Below are positions 48,013-56,586 of a DNA stretch of 64,000 nt, piece after piece. The translations under genes and the position numbers were made by a program. The notes beneath the pieces are model-generated. The model did no database searches. It saw only the letters and a program-made list of their open reading frames with translations, and was not told the DNA's origin. The stretch's first letter is position 1, and each line of letters opens with the position of its first letter. The stretch lies in the NCBI RefSeq assembly GCF_042680685.1, contig NZ_JBHUEA010000004.1:62001-126000 (forward strand), written 5' to 3'. The stretch comes from Amnibacterium endophyticum (lineage in GTDB: Bacteria; Actinomycetota; Actinomycetes; Actinomycetales; Microbacteriaceae).

Positions 48013-48837
48013 TCAGCCTCGACGGCCGTCGCGCTGCTGCCGGCGGTCCTCGAACAGCTCCTTGGTGCGCACGAGCCGCTCGACCGTGACGAGCGCGACG
48101 CCGCCGACGACGTTCAGCAGCAGCACCGGCACGAACCAGAGGACCCACTCGCCGACCGTCGCCTCACCGAGCATGATCGCGCCGAAGATCATCAGCGAGT
48201 CCAGGATCGAGTGCGCGAGCTGCAGGCCGGTGAGCAGGAACGACGCGACGACCGCGGCGACGACCTTGACGGCGTCGGAGTCCGTGCCCTGCTGCATGCG
48301 CGTCAGCAGCGTGATCACCATGCCGCCGAGGATCGCGAGGCACGCGCCCTCCCAGCCGACGCCGACGTCGAGGTAGTGCCGCGCCGACTCCGTCAGCACC
48401 CCGTGCCACTGCGGGAACGCGACGACGAAGAGCAGCATGATCACGAGCCCGCCGACCAGGTTCGCCACGAGGGTGCCGAGCCACAGCTTCGCCAGCTGCG
48501 CGAGGGACCCCTCCTTCGCGATGAGCGCCGCGATGGGCAGCAGGAAGTTCTCCGTGAACAGCTCGCTGTGCGCGAGGAGCAGGGCGATCAGGCCGACGGA
48601 GAAGGCGAGACCCGCCAGCAGGTGGCTGCCGGTCGACTCGAGCACGGCCATGTACGCGGCGACGCCGACGCCGATCTCGAGGCCTCCGGAGAAGCCGGTC
48701 GCGAGCACCGCGCGCCAGGTGCGGTGCAGCCGCTCGGCGCCCTCCTCGACGACGGCGTCGAACGACTCGGCGACCTCGTCCTCGACGGGCTGGTCGCCGT
48801 CGCCGAGCTCGCTGCGGCGCGACTCCTCTGACGTCAT
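48013..48837 (-). CDS. Formate/nitrite transporter family protein
   Basis: 274 residues. Six helices, with a hydrophilic N terminus (RRSELGDGDQPVEDEV) and FNT-family features: GFSGGLEIGVGVAAYMAV, LLAHSELFTENFLLPI, LGTLVANLVGGLVIM and ILGGMVITLLTRMQQG. The channel carries formate, nitrite or related small anions. The pore motifs differ somewhat from FocA, so the substrate remains open. ATG 48837. It is convergent with cysE; the two stops are 6 bp apart. Confidence 0.88.
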   Translation of the reverse strand: MTSEESRRSELGDGDQPVEDEVAESFDAVVEEGAERLHRTWRAVLATGFSGGLEIGVGVAAYMAVLESTGSHLLAGLAFSVGLIALLLAHSELFTENFLLPIAALIAKEGSLAQLAKLWLGTLVANLVGGLVIMLLFVVAFPQWHGVLTESARHYLDVGVGWEGACLAILGGMVITLLTRMQQGTDSDAVKVVAAVVASFLLTGLQLAHSILDSLMIFGAIMLGEATVGEWVLWFVPVLLLNVVGGVALVTVERLVRTKELFEDRRQQRDGRRG

Positions 48838-48881
48838 CTCTGGATCATGCTGGACGCCTGCTGAACGGAGACTGGATGCTG

Positions 48882-49799
48882 CTACTCCTTGACCGCTCCG
48901 GACGCGCTGCTCGTGATCCTGCGCTGGAAGATCACGAAGAGCACCGCCACCGGGATGGTCATCACCGCGGCCGCCGCGAGCCGCACCGGGTACTGCGTGC
49001 CGGCGCCGAGCTGGCCCGACGCCAGCGACGCGACGCCCTTGGTGAGGGTGAACAGCGCGGGGTTCTGCGAGGCGACGATGAAGTGCGACAGCTCGTTCCA
49101 GGAGCCCTGGAAGCTCAGGATGAAGATCGTCACGAGGGCCGGTCGAGCCATCGGCAGGACCACGGACCAGAAGAGCCGGAGCGTGGAGGCGCCGTCGATG
49201 CGCGCCGCCTCCTCGACCGCCACCGGGATCGACTCGAAGAAGTTCTTCATGATGAAGACTCCGGCGGCGTCCGCGATCAACGGGATGATCAGGCCCGAGT
49301 ACGCGTCGTACATGCCGAGCTGGTTCAGCACGAGGAACTTCGGGATCAGCAGCACCACTCCGGGCACCGCCATCACCGCGATGATGCCCGCGAAGAGCGC
49401 CCCGCGGCCCGGGAAGCGGAGCCGGGCGAGCGCGTAGCCCGCGGCGGAGTCGAAGAGGACGCGGCCGATCGTCACGGTGACGGTGACGAACGCCGAGTTC
49501 GCGAACCAGAGCGGGAAGGCGGAGTTGAAGAAGACCGTCTCGTACGCCTGGACGGTCCAGGTCCTCGGGATGAGGCTGAGCGGATCGGCCGTCGCCTCGG
49601 CGTCCGTCTTGAACGACGTCGCGATGTTGATGAGGAACGGGTAGATGTAGACGAGCGCGAGCAGCGCGAGCACCGCGTACAGGCCCGCACGCGCCAGCGG
49701 GACACGGCGTCCGCGGGGTCCGCGGCGCGCGCTCGGTGCCGTCGCGACGGCGGTCTCGACGACCGCGGTGGTCCGTGCCGGCGTGGTGGCGGTCATCAT
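48882..49799 (-). CDS. Carbohydrate ABC transporter permease (MalG type)
   Basis: 305 residues. An N-terminal cytoplasmic tail, then six helices of the MalG/MsmG family (AGLYAVLALLALVYIYPFLI at the first). The cytoplasmic coupling motif is EEAARIDGASTLRLFWSVVLP, followed by ARPALVTIFILSFQGSWNEL. The two ATGs at 49799 and 49796 are equivalent; the gene overlaps the previous permease gene by 4 bp (ATGA). Last gene of the operon with glycosidase, binding protein and partner permease. No ATPase gene lies in the operon; a shared MsiK-type ATPase elsewhere is the usual arrangement in actinobacteria. Confidence 0.92.
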   Translation of the reverse strand: MMTATTPARTTAVVETAVATAPSARRGPRGRRVPLARAGLYAVLALLALVYIYPFLINIATSFKTDAEATADPLSLIPRTWTVQAYETVFFNSAFPLWFANSAFVTVTVTIGRVLFDSAAGYALARLRFPGRGALFAGIIAVMAVPGVVLLIPKFLVLNQLGMYDAYSGLIIPLIADAAGVFIMKNFFESIPVAVEEAARIDGASTLRLFWSVVLPMARPALVTIFILSFQGSWNELSHFIVASQNPALFTLTKGVASLASGQLGAGTQYPVRLAAAAVMTIPVAVLFVIFQRRITSSASGAVKE

Positions 49800-50968
49800 G
49801 CGTCCCTTCCGGGTCGGTCCTGCCCGGTCGAGCCGGCGCCCGACGGGACCACCGCGGCTCGCGCCGGTCGGTAGCCGCCGTCTCCCGTCGCGACGAAGCC
49901 GCCGCGGCGCATCCGGCGCACCGACACCCCGCGCTCCCGCAGCACGAAGCGCTGGAGGAGGGTGAGCACGACGATGATCGCGAAGAGGATGAAGGCGATC
50001 GCGGCGGCCTGGCCCCACTGCTGGTTGATGAACCCCGCCTGGTAGGAGAGGTAGGCGGGCGTCAGGGTCGTCTTGCCGGGCGCGCCCTTCGATCCCGTGT
50101 AGACCTGGTCGAACACCTGCCAGGTGCCGATGAGCCCCAGCGTCAGCACCGTGAACAGCGTGGTCCGCAGCTGCGGCAGCGTGACCAGGCGGAAGCGCTG
50201 CCAGGCGCTCGCACCGTCGACCATCGCGGCCTCCTCCACCTCCTGCGAGAGGTTCTGCAGCGCCGCGATGAACAGCAGCATGAAGGTGCCCGAGGTGGTG
50301 AACACGGCCAGCGAGATGATGATGAGCATCCCGACGGACGGCCCGGCGAGCCAGTCCCACCACGTGACGCCGAGGAACCCGCCGTTCACGAGGAAGCCCG
50401 GAGGAGTCCGCAGCCCGACGACCGCCAGCAGGTCGTGGAGCACCCCGCTCGCATCCGCGGGCCAGTTCGGGCCCTGGATCCCGACGAGGCCGAGCAGCGC
50501 GTTCACCGCACCGGTCGGGTTGAAGAGGAAGAACCAGAGCACCGTGATCGCGACCGAGCTGGTGACGGACGGGAAGTAGAAGGCGGTCCGGAAGAACCCG
50601 CGGCCGCGCAGGATCCGGGCGTTCACCAGGCTGGCGAGCAGCAGGGCGAGCGCGGTCTGCAGAGGGACGACGAGCAGCACGTACCAGAGGTTGTTCCTGA
50701 GCGAGGTGCCGAAGTCGGACTCGGCCAGGCCGCCGCCGGAGGTGATGGCGGCGTAGTTCCTGAGGCCGACGAAGCTGACGCCGGAGGAGAAGGGCGAGCC
50801 GCGGCCGCCCCAGTCGCTGACGCTCACCCAGAGCGCCATGAGGATGGGGACCACGAGGAACACGGCGAGCAGCACCACCGCCGGAGCGGTGAAGAGCAGG
50901 CCGGCCGCGGTCTGCCCGCGCCGGATGCCGCCGGGACGTCGCCGACCGGCGACGGTGGCTGTCGTCAT
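49796..50968 (-). CDS. Carbohydrate ABC transporter permease (MalF type)
   Basis: 390 residues. Helices of the MalF/MsmF family begin at LLFTAPAVVLLAVFLVVPIL. The coupling motif is EEAAMVDGASAWQRFRLVTLPQL, and the fragment SKGAPGKTTLTPAYLSYQAG typifies this group. The family-typical extra segment GPNWPADASGVLHDLL lies between helices. A long basic C-terminal tail (GERGVSVRRMRR-like, then Gly/Ala/Pro-rich) follows the last helix, which is unusually long. It sits between the binding-protein gene (28 bp) and the second permease gene (4-bp overlap). Confidence 0.92.
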   Translation of the reverse strand: MTTATVAGRRRPGGIRRGQTAAGLLFTAPAVVLLAVFLVVPILMALWVSVSDWGGRGSPFSSGVSFVGLRNYAAITSGGGLAESDFGTSLRNNLWYVLLVVPLQTALALLLASLVNARILRGRGFFRTAFYFPSVTSSVAITVLWFFLFNPTGAVNALLGLVGIQGPNWPADASGVLHDLLAVVGLRTPPGFLVNGGFLGVTWWDWLAGPSVGMLIIISLAVFTTSGTFMLLFIAALQNLSQEVEEAAMVDGASAWQRFRLVTLPQLRTTLFTVLTLGLIGTWQVFDQVYTGSKGAPGKTTLTPAYLSYQAGFINQQWGQAAAIAFILFAIIVVLTLLQRFVLRERGVSVRRMRRGGFVATGDGGYRPARAAVVPSGAGSTGQDRPGRDA

Positions 50969-50996
50969 CGCACGCCTCCTCGTGGTCCCCGGCCGC

Positions 50997-52271
50997 TCAC
51001 TGCTGCAGGGCCGACAGGTTCTGCTGCGCGGTGCCGAGGATCGACGCGATGTCCGCGGTCTTCAGCGACGCGAGCTTCGAGTTCACGTCGGTGACCACGT
51101 CCGTCGCGCCCGCGGCCGTCGGCACGCCCCTGGCGTAGGAGGCGCCGTCGATGAAGGCCGAGTAGTCCGGGTAGATCTGCTTCCAGCCGTCGGCGGCCGA
51201 CTCGATGGACGGCATCGGGCCGAAGGCCTTCGCGAAGGCGAGCTGGTCGTCCTTGCTCGTCAGCTGCTCGACGAGCTTCAGGGCGCCGGCCTGGTTCGGG
51301 CTGTCCGCGGCGATGCCCCAGCAGTTCGTGAACTGCAGCGTGCCCTTGCCGGCAGGACCCGCGGGCAGCTGCACCACCTTGTAGTCCACGCTCGGGTAGT
51401 CGCTCTTCATCGCGCCGGTGATCCAGTTGCCCTCGACGGTCATCGCGGCGAGGCCCTTGCCGAACGCCTCGCCGCCCCAGCCGGCGCCGACGTCGCTCGT
51501 GAACTTCCACCAGCCCGACTTCAGGCCGTCCTGCACGTAGGTCAGCGCCTGCTTGTTCGCAGCGGAATCGGCGGTCGCCTTCGTGCTCGTGTCGTTCATG
51601 AGGTTGCCGCCGGCCTCGACCATGAACGCGCCGAGACGCTGGTACTCGTTGGAGGTGACGAGGCCGGTGACCTTGCCCTTCGTCAGCTTCTGGGCGACGG
51701 CCTTCAGCTGGTCCCACGTGGTGGGGACGTCGGAGTCCGTCAGGCCCGCGGCGTCCCACATCTTCGTGTTGATCTCGAGTGCGAGCGTCGAGAAGTCCTT
51801 GGGGGCGCAGTAGAACTTGCCGTCGTAGGTGAAGTTGGTGACGAGCGACGGGTAGAAGTCGCCCTTGTTCTTCAGCTGGTCGCCGTAAGCGAGCAGGCTG
51901 CCCTGCTTCGCGTAGTTCGCGAAGGTGTCGGCGCCGAGGTAGAAGACGTCCGCCGGCTTGCCGGAGGCGAAGCCCTGCGAGAGCTGCTGGTTCAGGTCGC
52001 TCGCCGCCTGCACGGTCGCCTTGGTCCCGGACGAGGAGGACCAGTCGGCGACCTGCTGCTTCACGGCCGCCGTCTCGGCGTCGCCGGACGACCCGATCAG
52101 GACCGTCAGGGCGTCCTTGCCCGAGGTGAGGGCCCCGGCGGACCCGGAGGCCGCGCCGGAGTCGGAGGACGACCCGCTGAAGCCGGAGCCGCAGGCGGCG
52201 AGGGCCAGGACGCCGGCGGTCGCGGCGACGGCCGCTGCCGTGCGCCTGAGGTGGGACATGCGTCGTTGCAT
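50997..52271 (-). CDS. Extracellular sugar-binding lipoprotein
   Basis: 424 residues. Lipoprotein signal TAGVLALAACGS, with the lipid-bearing cysteine near residue 27, then a Ser/Gly/Ala-rich linker and the family 1 solute-binding fold: TVLIGSSGDAET, KPADVFYLGADTFANYAKQG, PKDFSTLALEINTKMWDAAGL, TTWDQLKAVAQKL and GWGGEAFGKGLAAMTVEGNW. It captures an oligosaccharide for the two permeases that follow. The glycosidase gene 20 bp upstream suggests the substrate is an alpha-glucan or related sugar. ATG 52271 (alternative at 52259, MSHLRR) has a plausible AGAGAGG ribosome-binding site. Confidence 0.93.
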   Translation of the reverse strand: MQRRMSHLRRTAAAVAATAGVLALAACGSGFSGSSSDSGAASGSAGALTSGKDALTVLIGSSGDAETAAVKQQVADWSSSSGTKATVQAASDLNQQLSQGFASGKPADVFYLGADTFANYAKQGSLLAYGDQLKNKGDFYPSLVTNFTYDGKFYCAPKDFSTLALEINTKMWDAAGLTDSDVPTTWDQLKAVAQKLTKGKVTGLVTSNEYQRLGAFMVEAGGNLMNDTSTKATADSAANKQALTYVQDGLKSGWWKFTSDVGAGWGGEAFGKGLAAMTVEGNWITGAMKSDYPSVDYKVVQLPAGPAGKGTLQFTNCWGIAADSPNQAGALKLVEQLTSKDDQLAFAKAFGPMPSIESAADGWKQIYPDYSAFIDGASYARGVPTAAGATDVVTDVNSKLASLKTADIASILGTAQQNLSALQQ

Positions 52272-52291
52272 CGTGGTGCCTCTCTTCGGTG

Positions 52292-54184
52292 TCAGCCCGC
52301 TGCTGCAGCGGACTCGGCGGTGGCAGGGCGTCGCCCCTGCCGGGCGGGGTCGAGCGCGTCCCGGGCCACCAGCGCCGCGGCGGCCGACCAGGCCTGCGGC
52401 CGGCAGGCCGCCGGGTAGGGGACCGGCGAGGCGTCGCCGGAGTGCAGCTCGGGCATCCGCAGCCCGAAGCGCCGGGCGGCGACGACGAGGCCGCGGGCGA
52501 GGGCGGCCGCCTCGTCGGGGAAGCCCGAGCGCAGGAGGCCGTGGACCGCGATGGCGGTGTCGTGAGCCCAGACGCTGCCGCCGTGGTAGCTGAGCGGCCA
52601 GTAGCCGGCGGCGTCGGTGGCGAGCGTGCGCAGCCCTGCTCCGGAGTCGAGCCTCGGGTCGACGAGCAGGGCGGCGACCCTCCGCTCGTCCGCCGCGCTC
52701 AGGATCCCGGTGCCCAGGAGGTGGCCGATGTCGCTCGTCAGCGAGTCCACGGCCCGGCCCTCGCGGTCGAGGGCGACCGCGGGGTAGCCGCCGTCGCCGT
52801 CCTCCACCCAGAAGGCGCCGCGGAAGCGCTCGCGCAGCGCCGCGCCCCAGGTCTCCCACTCGGCGGCCTCGTCCTGCTCGCCGAACGCGCGCAGCAGCAC
52901 GCCGGCCGCGGCAGCGGCCTCGTGGGCGTAGCCCTGCACCTCGCAGAGCGCGATCGGGCCCTCGGCCAGCCGGCCGTCGCGCCACTGGATGCTGTCCCCG
53001 CTGTCCTTCCACCCCTGGTTCGCGAGCCCCTGACCCGTCGAGTCGTGGTAGGCGAGGAAGCCCTCATCGGGCACCGCGTCGCGCAGCCAGCCGAGCGCAG
53101 CCCGGAGGGCCGGCAGCAGGGCGGCGACCTCCCGGTCGGGCAGACCCGCCCGCCAGGCGTCGTGCAGCAGCAGGACCCAGAGCGGGGTCGCGTCGATGGT
53201 GCCGTAGTAGCGCGGCGGCAGGACGAGGCCCTCGTCGAGCGGGTTCTCGTCGCGCCGCAGCTCGTGCACGATGCCGCCCGGGCGCTCGCCGGTCGCCTCG
53301 TCGACCGTGCTTCCCTGCAGCCGCGCGAGCACCCGCAGGGTGCCACCGGCCAGCGCCGTGTCGTGGGGGAGCAGGAGCCGTGCCGCCCAGATCGAGTCGC
53401 GGCCGAACAGGGTGAGGAACCAGGGCGCGCCCGCGGCGAGGAAGACGTCGCCGGGGGAGTCCGGCAGGACCAGCTGCAGCGCCTCGAGGTCGGCGAGTGC
53501 CTGCACGGTCCACGCGTCCGTCTCCGGGTCGCCGACCGGCGGCACGCCGAGCACGATCGGAGCGGGCGGCGCCATGACGACGGCCGCGGCGTCCTGGGCC
53601 CGGACCCGCCACGTCGCGGCGGCGCTGCCGTGCGGCGGCACCGTCGTGCGCCAGGTGAGCAGGAGGCCGTCGCCGTCGGCCTCCGCCACGAAGTCGTCCG
53701 AGGTCAGCTCGGCCATCACCGTCCCGTCGGCCCAGGCGGCCCCGTCCGCTCGGACGTCGAAGCCGACCGGCCGAGCGGCGCCGCCCGTCTTCACGAGCGG
53801 CATCTGCGCGAGGTCCGAGCCCAGGCGCACGCGGACCTCGAGCGGCAGCGGGACGTCGCGCCCGGAGCGCACGGTGAGGGCGTCGGCCATCCCGTCGGGC
53901 CGGACGGTCCGCAGGACCTCGAGGCGCACCCGCGGGTCGGCTCCGTCGCCGTCGAGCCCTCGGAGGAGGGCGGTGAAGCGGGCTCCCTCGCTCGAACGGT
54001 CGACGCCGATCGGCTCGGCGGCCGATCCCTCGACCTCGATCTCGAGGCGTGAGACCACGCGGACGTCGCTCACGTACAGCCCGTCGATCGGCGCGCGCAT
54101 GCCGCCGTCGCTGCGGCTCCAGGCCTGCGCCGGCGCCCGCAGGACGACCTCGGCGTCATGGAGGAGGGGTTGCTTCGTCGCCAC
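52292..54184 (-). CDS. Glycogen-debranching-type amylo-alpha-1,6-glucosidase-like glycosidase
   Basis: 630 residues. An N-terminal beta-domain of about 220 residues (GMRAPIDGLYVSDVRVVSRLE) is followed by an (alpha/alpha)6-barrel glycosidase: APWFLTLFGRDSIWAARLLL is the family signature, and YGTIDATPLWVLLLHDAWR, QGWKDSGDSIQWRDG, ALCEVQGYAHEAA and YHGGSVWAHDTAIAVHGL follow. These enzymes split alpha-glucosidic or related bonds; with the ABC importer it likely processes imported oligosaccharides. No signal peptide, so cytosolic. GTG 54184 is set by TACAGT ending 7 nt upstream, and the LacI operator overlaps the -35. First gene of the operon. Confidence 0.85.
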   Translation of the reverse strand: MATKQPLLHDAEVVLRAPAQAWSRSDGGMRAPIDGLYVSDVRVVSRLEIEVEGSAAEPIGVDRSSEGARFTALLRGLDGDGADPRVRLEVLRTVRPDGMADALTVRSGRDVPLPLEVRVRLGSDLAQMPLVKTGGAARPVGFDVRADGAAWADGTVMAELTSDDFVAEADGDGLLLTWRTTVPPHGSAAATWRVRAQDAAAVVMAPPAPIVLGVPPVGDPETDAWTVQALADLEALQLVLPDSPGDVFLAAGAPWFLTLFGRDSIWAARLLLPHDTALAGGTLRVLARLQGSTVDEATGERPGGIVHELRRDENPLDEGLVLPPRYYGTIDATPLWVLLLHDAWRAGLPDREVAALLPALRAALGWLRDAVPDEGFLAYHDSTGQGLANQGWKDSGDSIQWRDGRLAEGPIALCEVQGYAHEAAAAAGVLLRAFGEQDEAAEWETWGAALRERFRGAFWVEDGDGGYPAVALDREGRAVDSLTSDIGHLLGTGILSAADERRVAALLVDPRLDSGAGLRTLATDAAGYWPLSYHGGSVWAHDTAIAVHGLLRSGFPDEAAALARGLVVAARRFGLRMPELHSGDASPVPYPAACRPQAWSAAAALVARDALDPARQGRRPATAESAAAAG

Positions 54185-54191
54185 GACGGGG

Positions 54192-54197
54192 ACTGTA
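54192..54197 (-). promoter_or_regulatory. -10 box TACAGT of the sugar operon
   Basis: TACAGT on the minus strand ends 7 nt before GTG 54184. A -35 TTGATC (54215-54220) lies exactly 17 bp upstream and falls inside the operator palindrome. Confidence 0.65.
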
Positions 54198-54207
54198 GGG
54201 GCTCCGG

Positions 54208-54221
54208 TTTGATCGATCAAA
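54208..54221. promoter_or_regulatory. LacI-family operator TTTGATCGATCAAA
   Basis: A perfect 14-bp palindrome with the central CG typical of LacI-type operators. It lies between the glycosidase operon and the divergent lacI-type gene and contains the TTGATC -35 element on each strand. Binding of the repressor here would block both genes. This assigns the regulator next door to the sugar system with good confidence. Confidence 0.8.
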
Positions 54222-54269
54222 TAGCCGCGGGAGGATTCCCAGGTTCGCCGAGTGTGGAGAATGGTCCCG

Positions 54270-55277
54270 ATGCGCCGACAGCCCACCGTCAGCGACGTCG
54301 CCTCCGCCGCAGGGGTCTCCCGGCAGACGGTCTCGAACGTCCTGAACTCGCCGGAGATCGTGAAGCCCGAGACCCGCGACCGGGTCCGGCACGCGATCGC
54401 CGACCTCGGCTACCGTCCGCACGCCTCGGCCCGCCGTCTGCGCACCCGCACCTCCGCCACGATCGGCGTGCGTCTCGATCCCGGCGTCGACGGCATGGCG
54501 GGATCCCTGCTCGACCGCTTCCTGCACGCGCTCGTGGAGCGGGCGGACGCCCTGCAGCTGCGCGTGCTGCTCTACACGGCGGCCGACGAGCAGAGCGAGC
54601 TCGACGTGATCGACCGCCTGCTCGAGGGGGCCGACGTCGACGCGCTCGTGCTCACCTCGACGCATTACGGGGACCGGCGCATCGACTGGCTGATGGAGCG
54701 CGAGGTGCGCTTCGTCACCTTCGGGCGCCCCTGGGACACCAGCGGACCGGCCGACGCCGAGCACCTGTGGGTCGACGTCGACGGGCGCTCGGGAGTCGCG
54801 GACGCGACGCGGCACCTGCTCGGTCGCGGGTGCCGCAGGATCGCCTTCCTCGGCTGGCCCGCAGGATCCGGCACCGGCGACGACCGCCGCGCGGGCTGGC
54901 GGGACGAGATGCGAGCGGCGGGGGTGCCGGAGGCGGAGCTCGACGGCCTCGACCTCGCCCTCGAGGAGGACCCCGCCGACGGGACGGCCGCCGCGCGGCT
55001 GGTGGCGCGCCTCGCCCCGGAGCCCGAAGCCGTCGTCTGCGCCAGCGACTCGCTCGCGCTGGGCGCCTGGCTGGCGATCGGCGAGCGCGCGACGGTGATG
55101 GGCTACGACGACACCCCGGTGGCCCGGGCGCTCGGGTTCTCGTCGATCGCGCAGCCGCTCGCCGAGGTCGCGGCGCAGGCGCTCGAGCTGCTGACGGAGC
55201 CGCCGGCGCCCGGCGAGCAGCGGCACCGCCTGCTCGCGCCGTCGCTCGTCCTGCGCGGAACCGCCGGCGGCGCCTGA
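54270..55277 (+). CDS. LacI-family transcriptional regulator
   Basis: 335 residues. N-terminal helix-turn-helix and hinge: TVSDVASAAGVSRQTVSNVLN, then ETRDRVRHAIADLGYRPHASARRL, followed by a periplasmic-binding-protein-like ligand domain (ATIGVRLDPGVDGMAGSLLD, FVTFGRPWDTSGPA, DVDGRSGVADATRHLLGRGC, ASDSLALGAWLAIGE). It should sense the imported sugar and release the operator on the divergent promoter. Start: ATG 54270 with GGAGA 9 nt upstream; ATG 54261 and GTG 54252 are alternatives. Cytosolic dimer. Confidence 0.92.
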   Translation: MRRQPTVSDVASAAGVSRQTVSNVLNSPEIVKPETRDRVRHAIADLGYRPHASARRLRTRTSATIGVRLDPGVDGMAGSLLDRFLHALVERADALQLRVLLYTAADEQSELDVIDRLLEGADVDALVLTSTHYGDRRIDWLMEREVRFVTFGRPWDTSGPADAEHLWVDVDGRSGVADATRHLLGRGCRRIAFLGWPAGSGTGDDRRAGWRDEMRAAGVPEAELDGLDLALEEDPADGTAAARLVARLAPEPEAVVCASDSLALGAWLAIGERATVMGYDDTPVARALGFSSIAQPLAEVAAQALELLTEPPAPGEQRHRLLAPSLVLRGTAGGA

Positions 55278-55279
55278 CC

Positions 55280-55693
55280 TCAGCCCTCCTCGCGGGCCCT
55301 GCGGGTCTCGCGGTCGTTCGCCTTCCCGATCGCCTCGACCAGCTCGTCCTTCGTCATCGTCGAGCGGCCGTGCACGTCGAGGCGCCGTGCGACCTCCAGC
55401 AGGTGCTCCTTCGACGCGTTGGCGTCGACGCCGCCCGCGGTCGGGTGGTCGCCCGGCCCGGACTGCTCGGCGCCCGCGTCGCTCGGGCCCTTCTCGTCCT
55501 TCGGCTCCCAGTGGTCGCCGACCTTCTCGTACTGGTGCTTCAGCGCCGAGAAGGCGGTGCGGTGCGCGCGCTCTCCGTCGCCGTACGAGTCACGGGCGGA
55601 GTCGAGGGTCTCCGCGTAGACCTCCTGCGCGTGCTGGTCCGAGCGCTCCAGCGTGGAGGGCAGCTCGTCCTTCTGCCGCTTGTCCAGTGCCAC
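55280..55693 (-). CDS. ChaB-family protein with C-terminal SAP/Rho-N-like region
   Basis: 137 residues. The N-terminal 60 residues carry a ChaB-type domain (ELPSTLERSDQHAQEVYAET and AFSALKHQYEKVGDHW), small helical proteins once linked to cation transport but of unknown function. After an acidic linker the C terminus contains KEHLLEVARRLDVHGRSTMT-KDELVEAIGKAND, like the Rho-N/SAP fold that binds nucleic acid. GTG 55693. It is on the same strand as the epimerase gene, 12 bp after it. It ends 2 bp from the convergent lacI-type gene. Confidence 0.8.
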   Translation of the reverse strand: MALDKRQKDELPSTLERSDQHAQEVYAETLDSARDSYGDGERAHRTAFSALKHQYEKVGDHWEPKDEKGPSDAGAEQSGPGDHPTAGGVDANASKEHLLEVARRLDVHGRSTMTKDELVEAIGKANDRETRRAREEG

Positions 55694-55704
55694 CGAGGTC
55701 CTCC

Positions 55705-56544
55705 CTACTCGTTCCGCCAGGAGTGCTGCGGCTCCCAGCCGAGGTCCCGCCGCGCCTTGTCGATCGAGAGCAGGGTCTCGGTGCCCTCGATGTCCTTCGT
55801 GACCCGGACGTCCGGGAACACCGCCTGCACCAGCTCGGCGCTGGGCGTCCGCATCACCGTGTCCGCGTTCGCGATGATGTAGCGCTCGAAGCCGGGGCCG
55901 CGCACCTCGAGCGCCTTGCCGATCGCGTCCGCCGCGTCGCGGGCGTCGATGTAGCCCCACAGGTTCCACTTGCGCGCCGTCGGGTCGTCCTGCCAGGCGT
56001 CGAAGCCGGCGTAGTCCTCGGGCGCCATCACGTTCGAGAAGCGCATGGCCGTGACCGACAGCTCCGGGTCCCAGCGGCAGAACTCGATCTCCATCTGCTC
56101 CTCGAGGTGCTTCACCAGGGAGTAGGTGCTGTTCGGAGCGGTCACGTCCTCGTCGACCGGGATGTACGGCGGCGGCACGTCCATCGGCAGGCCGAGGAGG
56201 GTCTCGCTCGAGGCGGTGACCAGCCGCTTGACGCCCGCCCGGCGCGCGGCCTGCAGCACGTGGTGCGTGGACAGGATGTTGTTCTGGAAGGTGGCGACGT
56301 CGGGGATCAGGCCGGGGGCCGGGATCGCCGCGAGGTGGACGATCGCCTCGATGCGGCCGGGGTGCTCCTCCAGCCCCGCCACCACGTCGAGCACCTGGCC
56401 CGCGTCGGTGAGGTCGACGGGCACGACCCCGTCCTTGACGCTGCCGGCGCGGTCGAGCACGAGCACGTCGTGGCCGAGGTCGGAGAGGTGCCGGCGGACG
56501 ACCCGGCCGAGCTTGCCGCTGCCGCCGGTGAGGATGATGCGCAT
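55705..56544 (-). CDS. NAD-dependent epimerase/dehydratase family protein
   Basis: 279 residues. An extended SDR protein: N-terminal ILTGGSGKLGRVVRRHL Rossmann loop, AIVHLAAIPAPGLIP, VTASSETLLG, and YSLVKHLEEQ, where the YxxxK catalytic pair is present (Y in TYSLVK). The substrate is a nucleotide sugar or similar; none is indicated by the context. ATG 56544 has a CAGCAT box 6 nt upstream. Divergent from the NAD(P)HX epimerase gene with 42 bp between start codons. Confidence 0.88.
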   Translation of the reverse strand: MRIILTGGSGKLGRVVRRHLSDLGHDVLVLDRAGSVKDGVVPVDLTDAGQVLDVVAGLEEHPGRIEAIVHLAAIPAPGLIPDVATFQNNILSTHHVLQAARRAGVKRLVTASSETLLGLPMDVPPPYIPVDEDVTAPNSTYSLVKHLEEQMEIEFCRWDPELSVTAMRFSNVMAPEDYAGFDAWQDDPTARKWNLWGYIDARDAADAIGKALEVRGPGFERYIIANADTVMRTPSAELVQAVFPDVRVTKDIEGTETLLSIDKARRDLGWEPQHSWRNE

Positions 56545-56586
56545 GCCCCCATGCTGACGCCGCGCGGATCGGCGGATCATGTGCGC

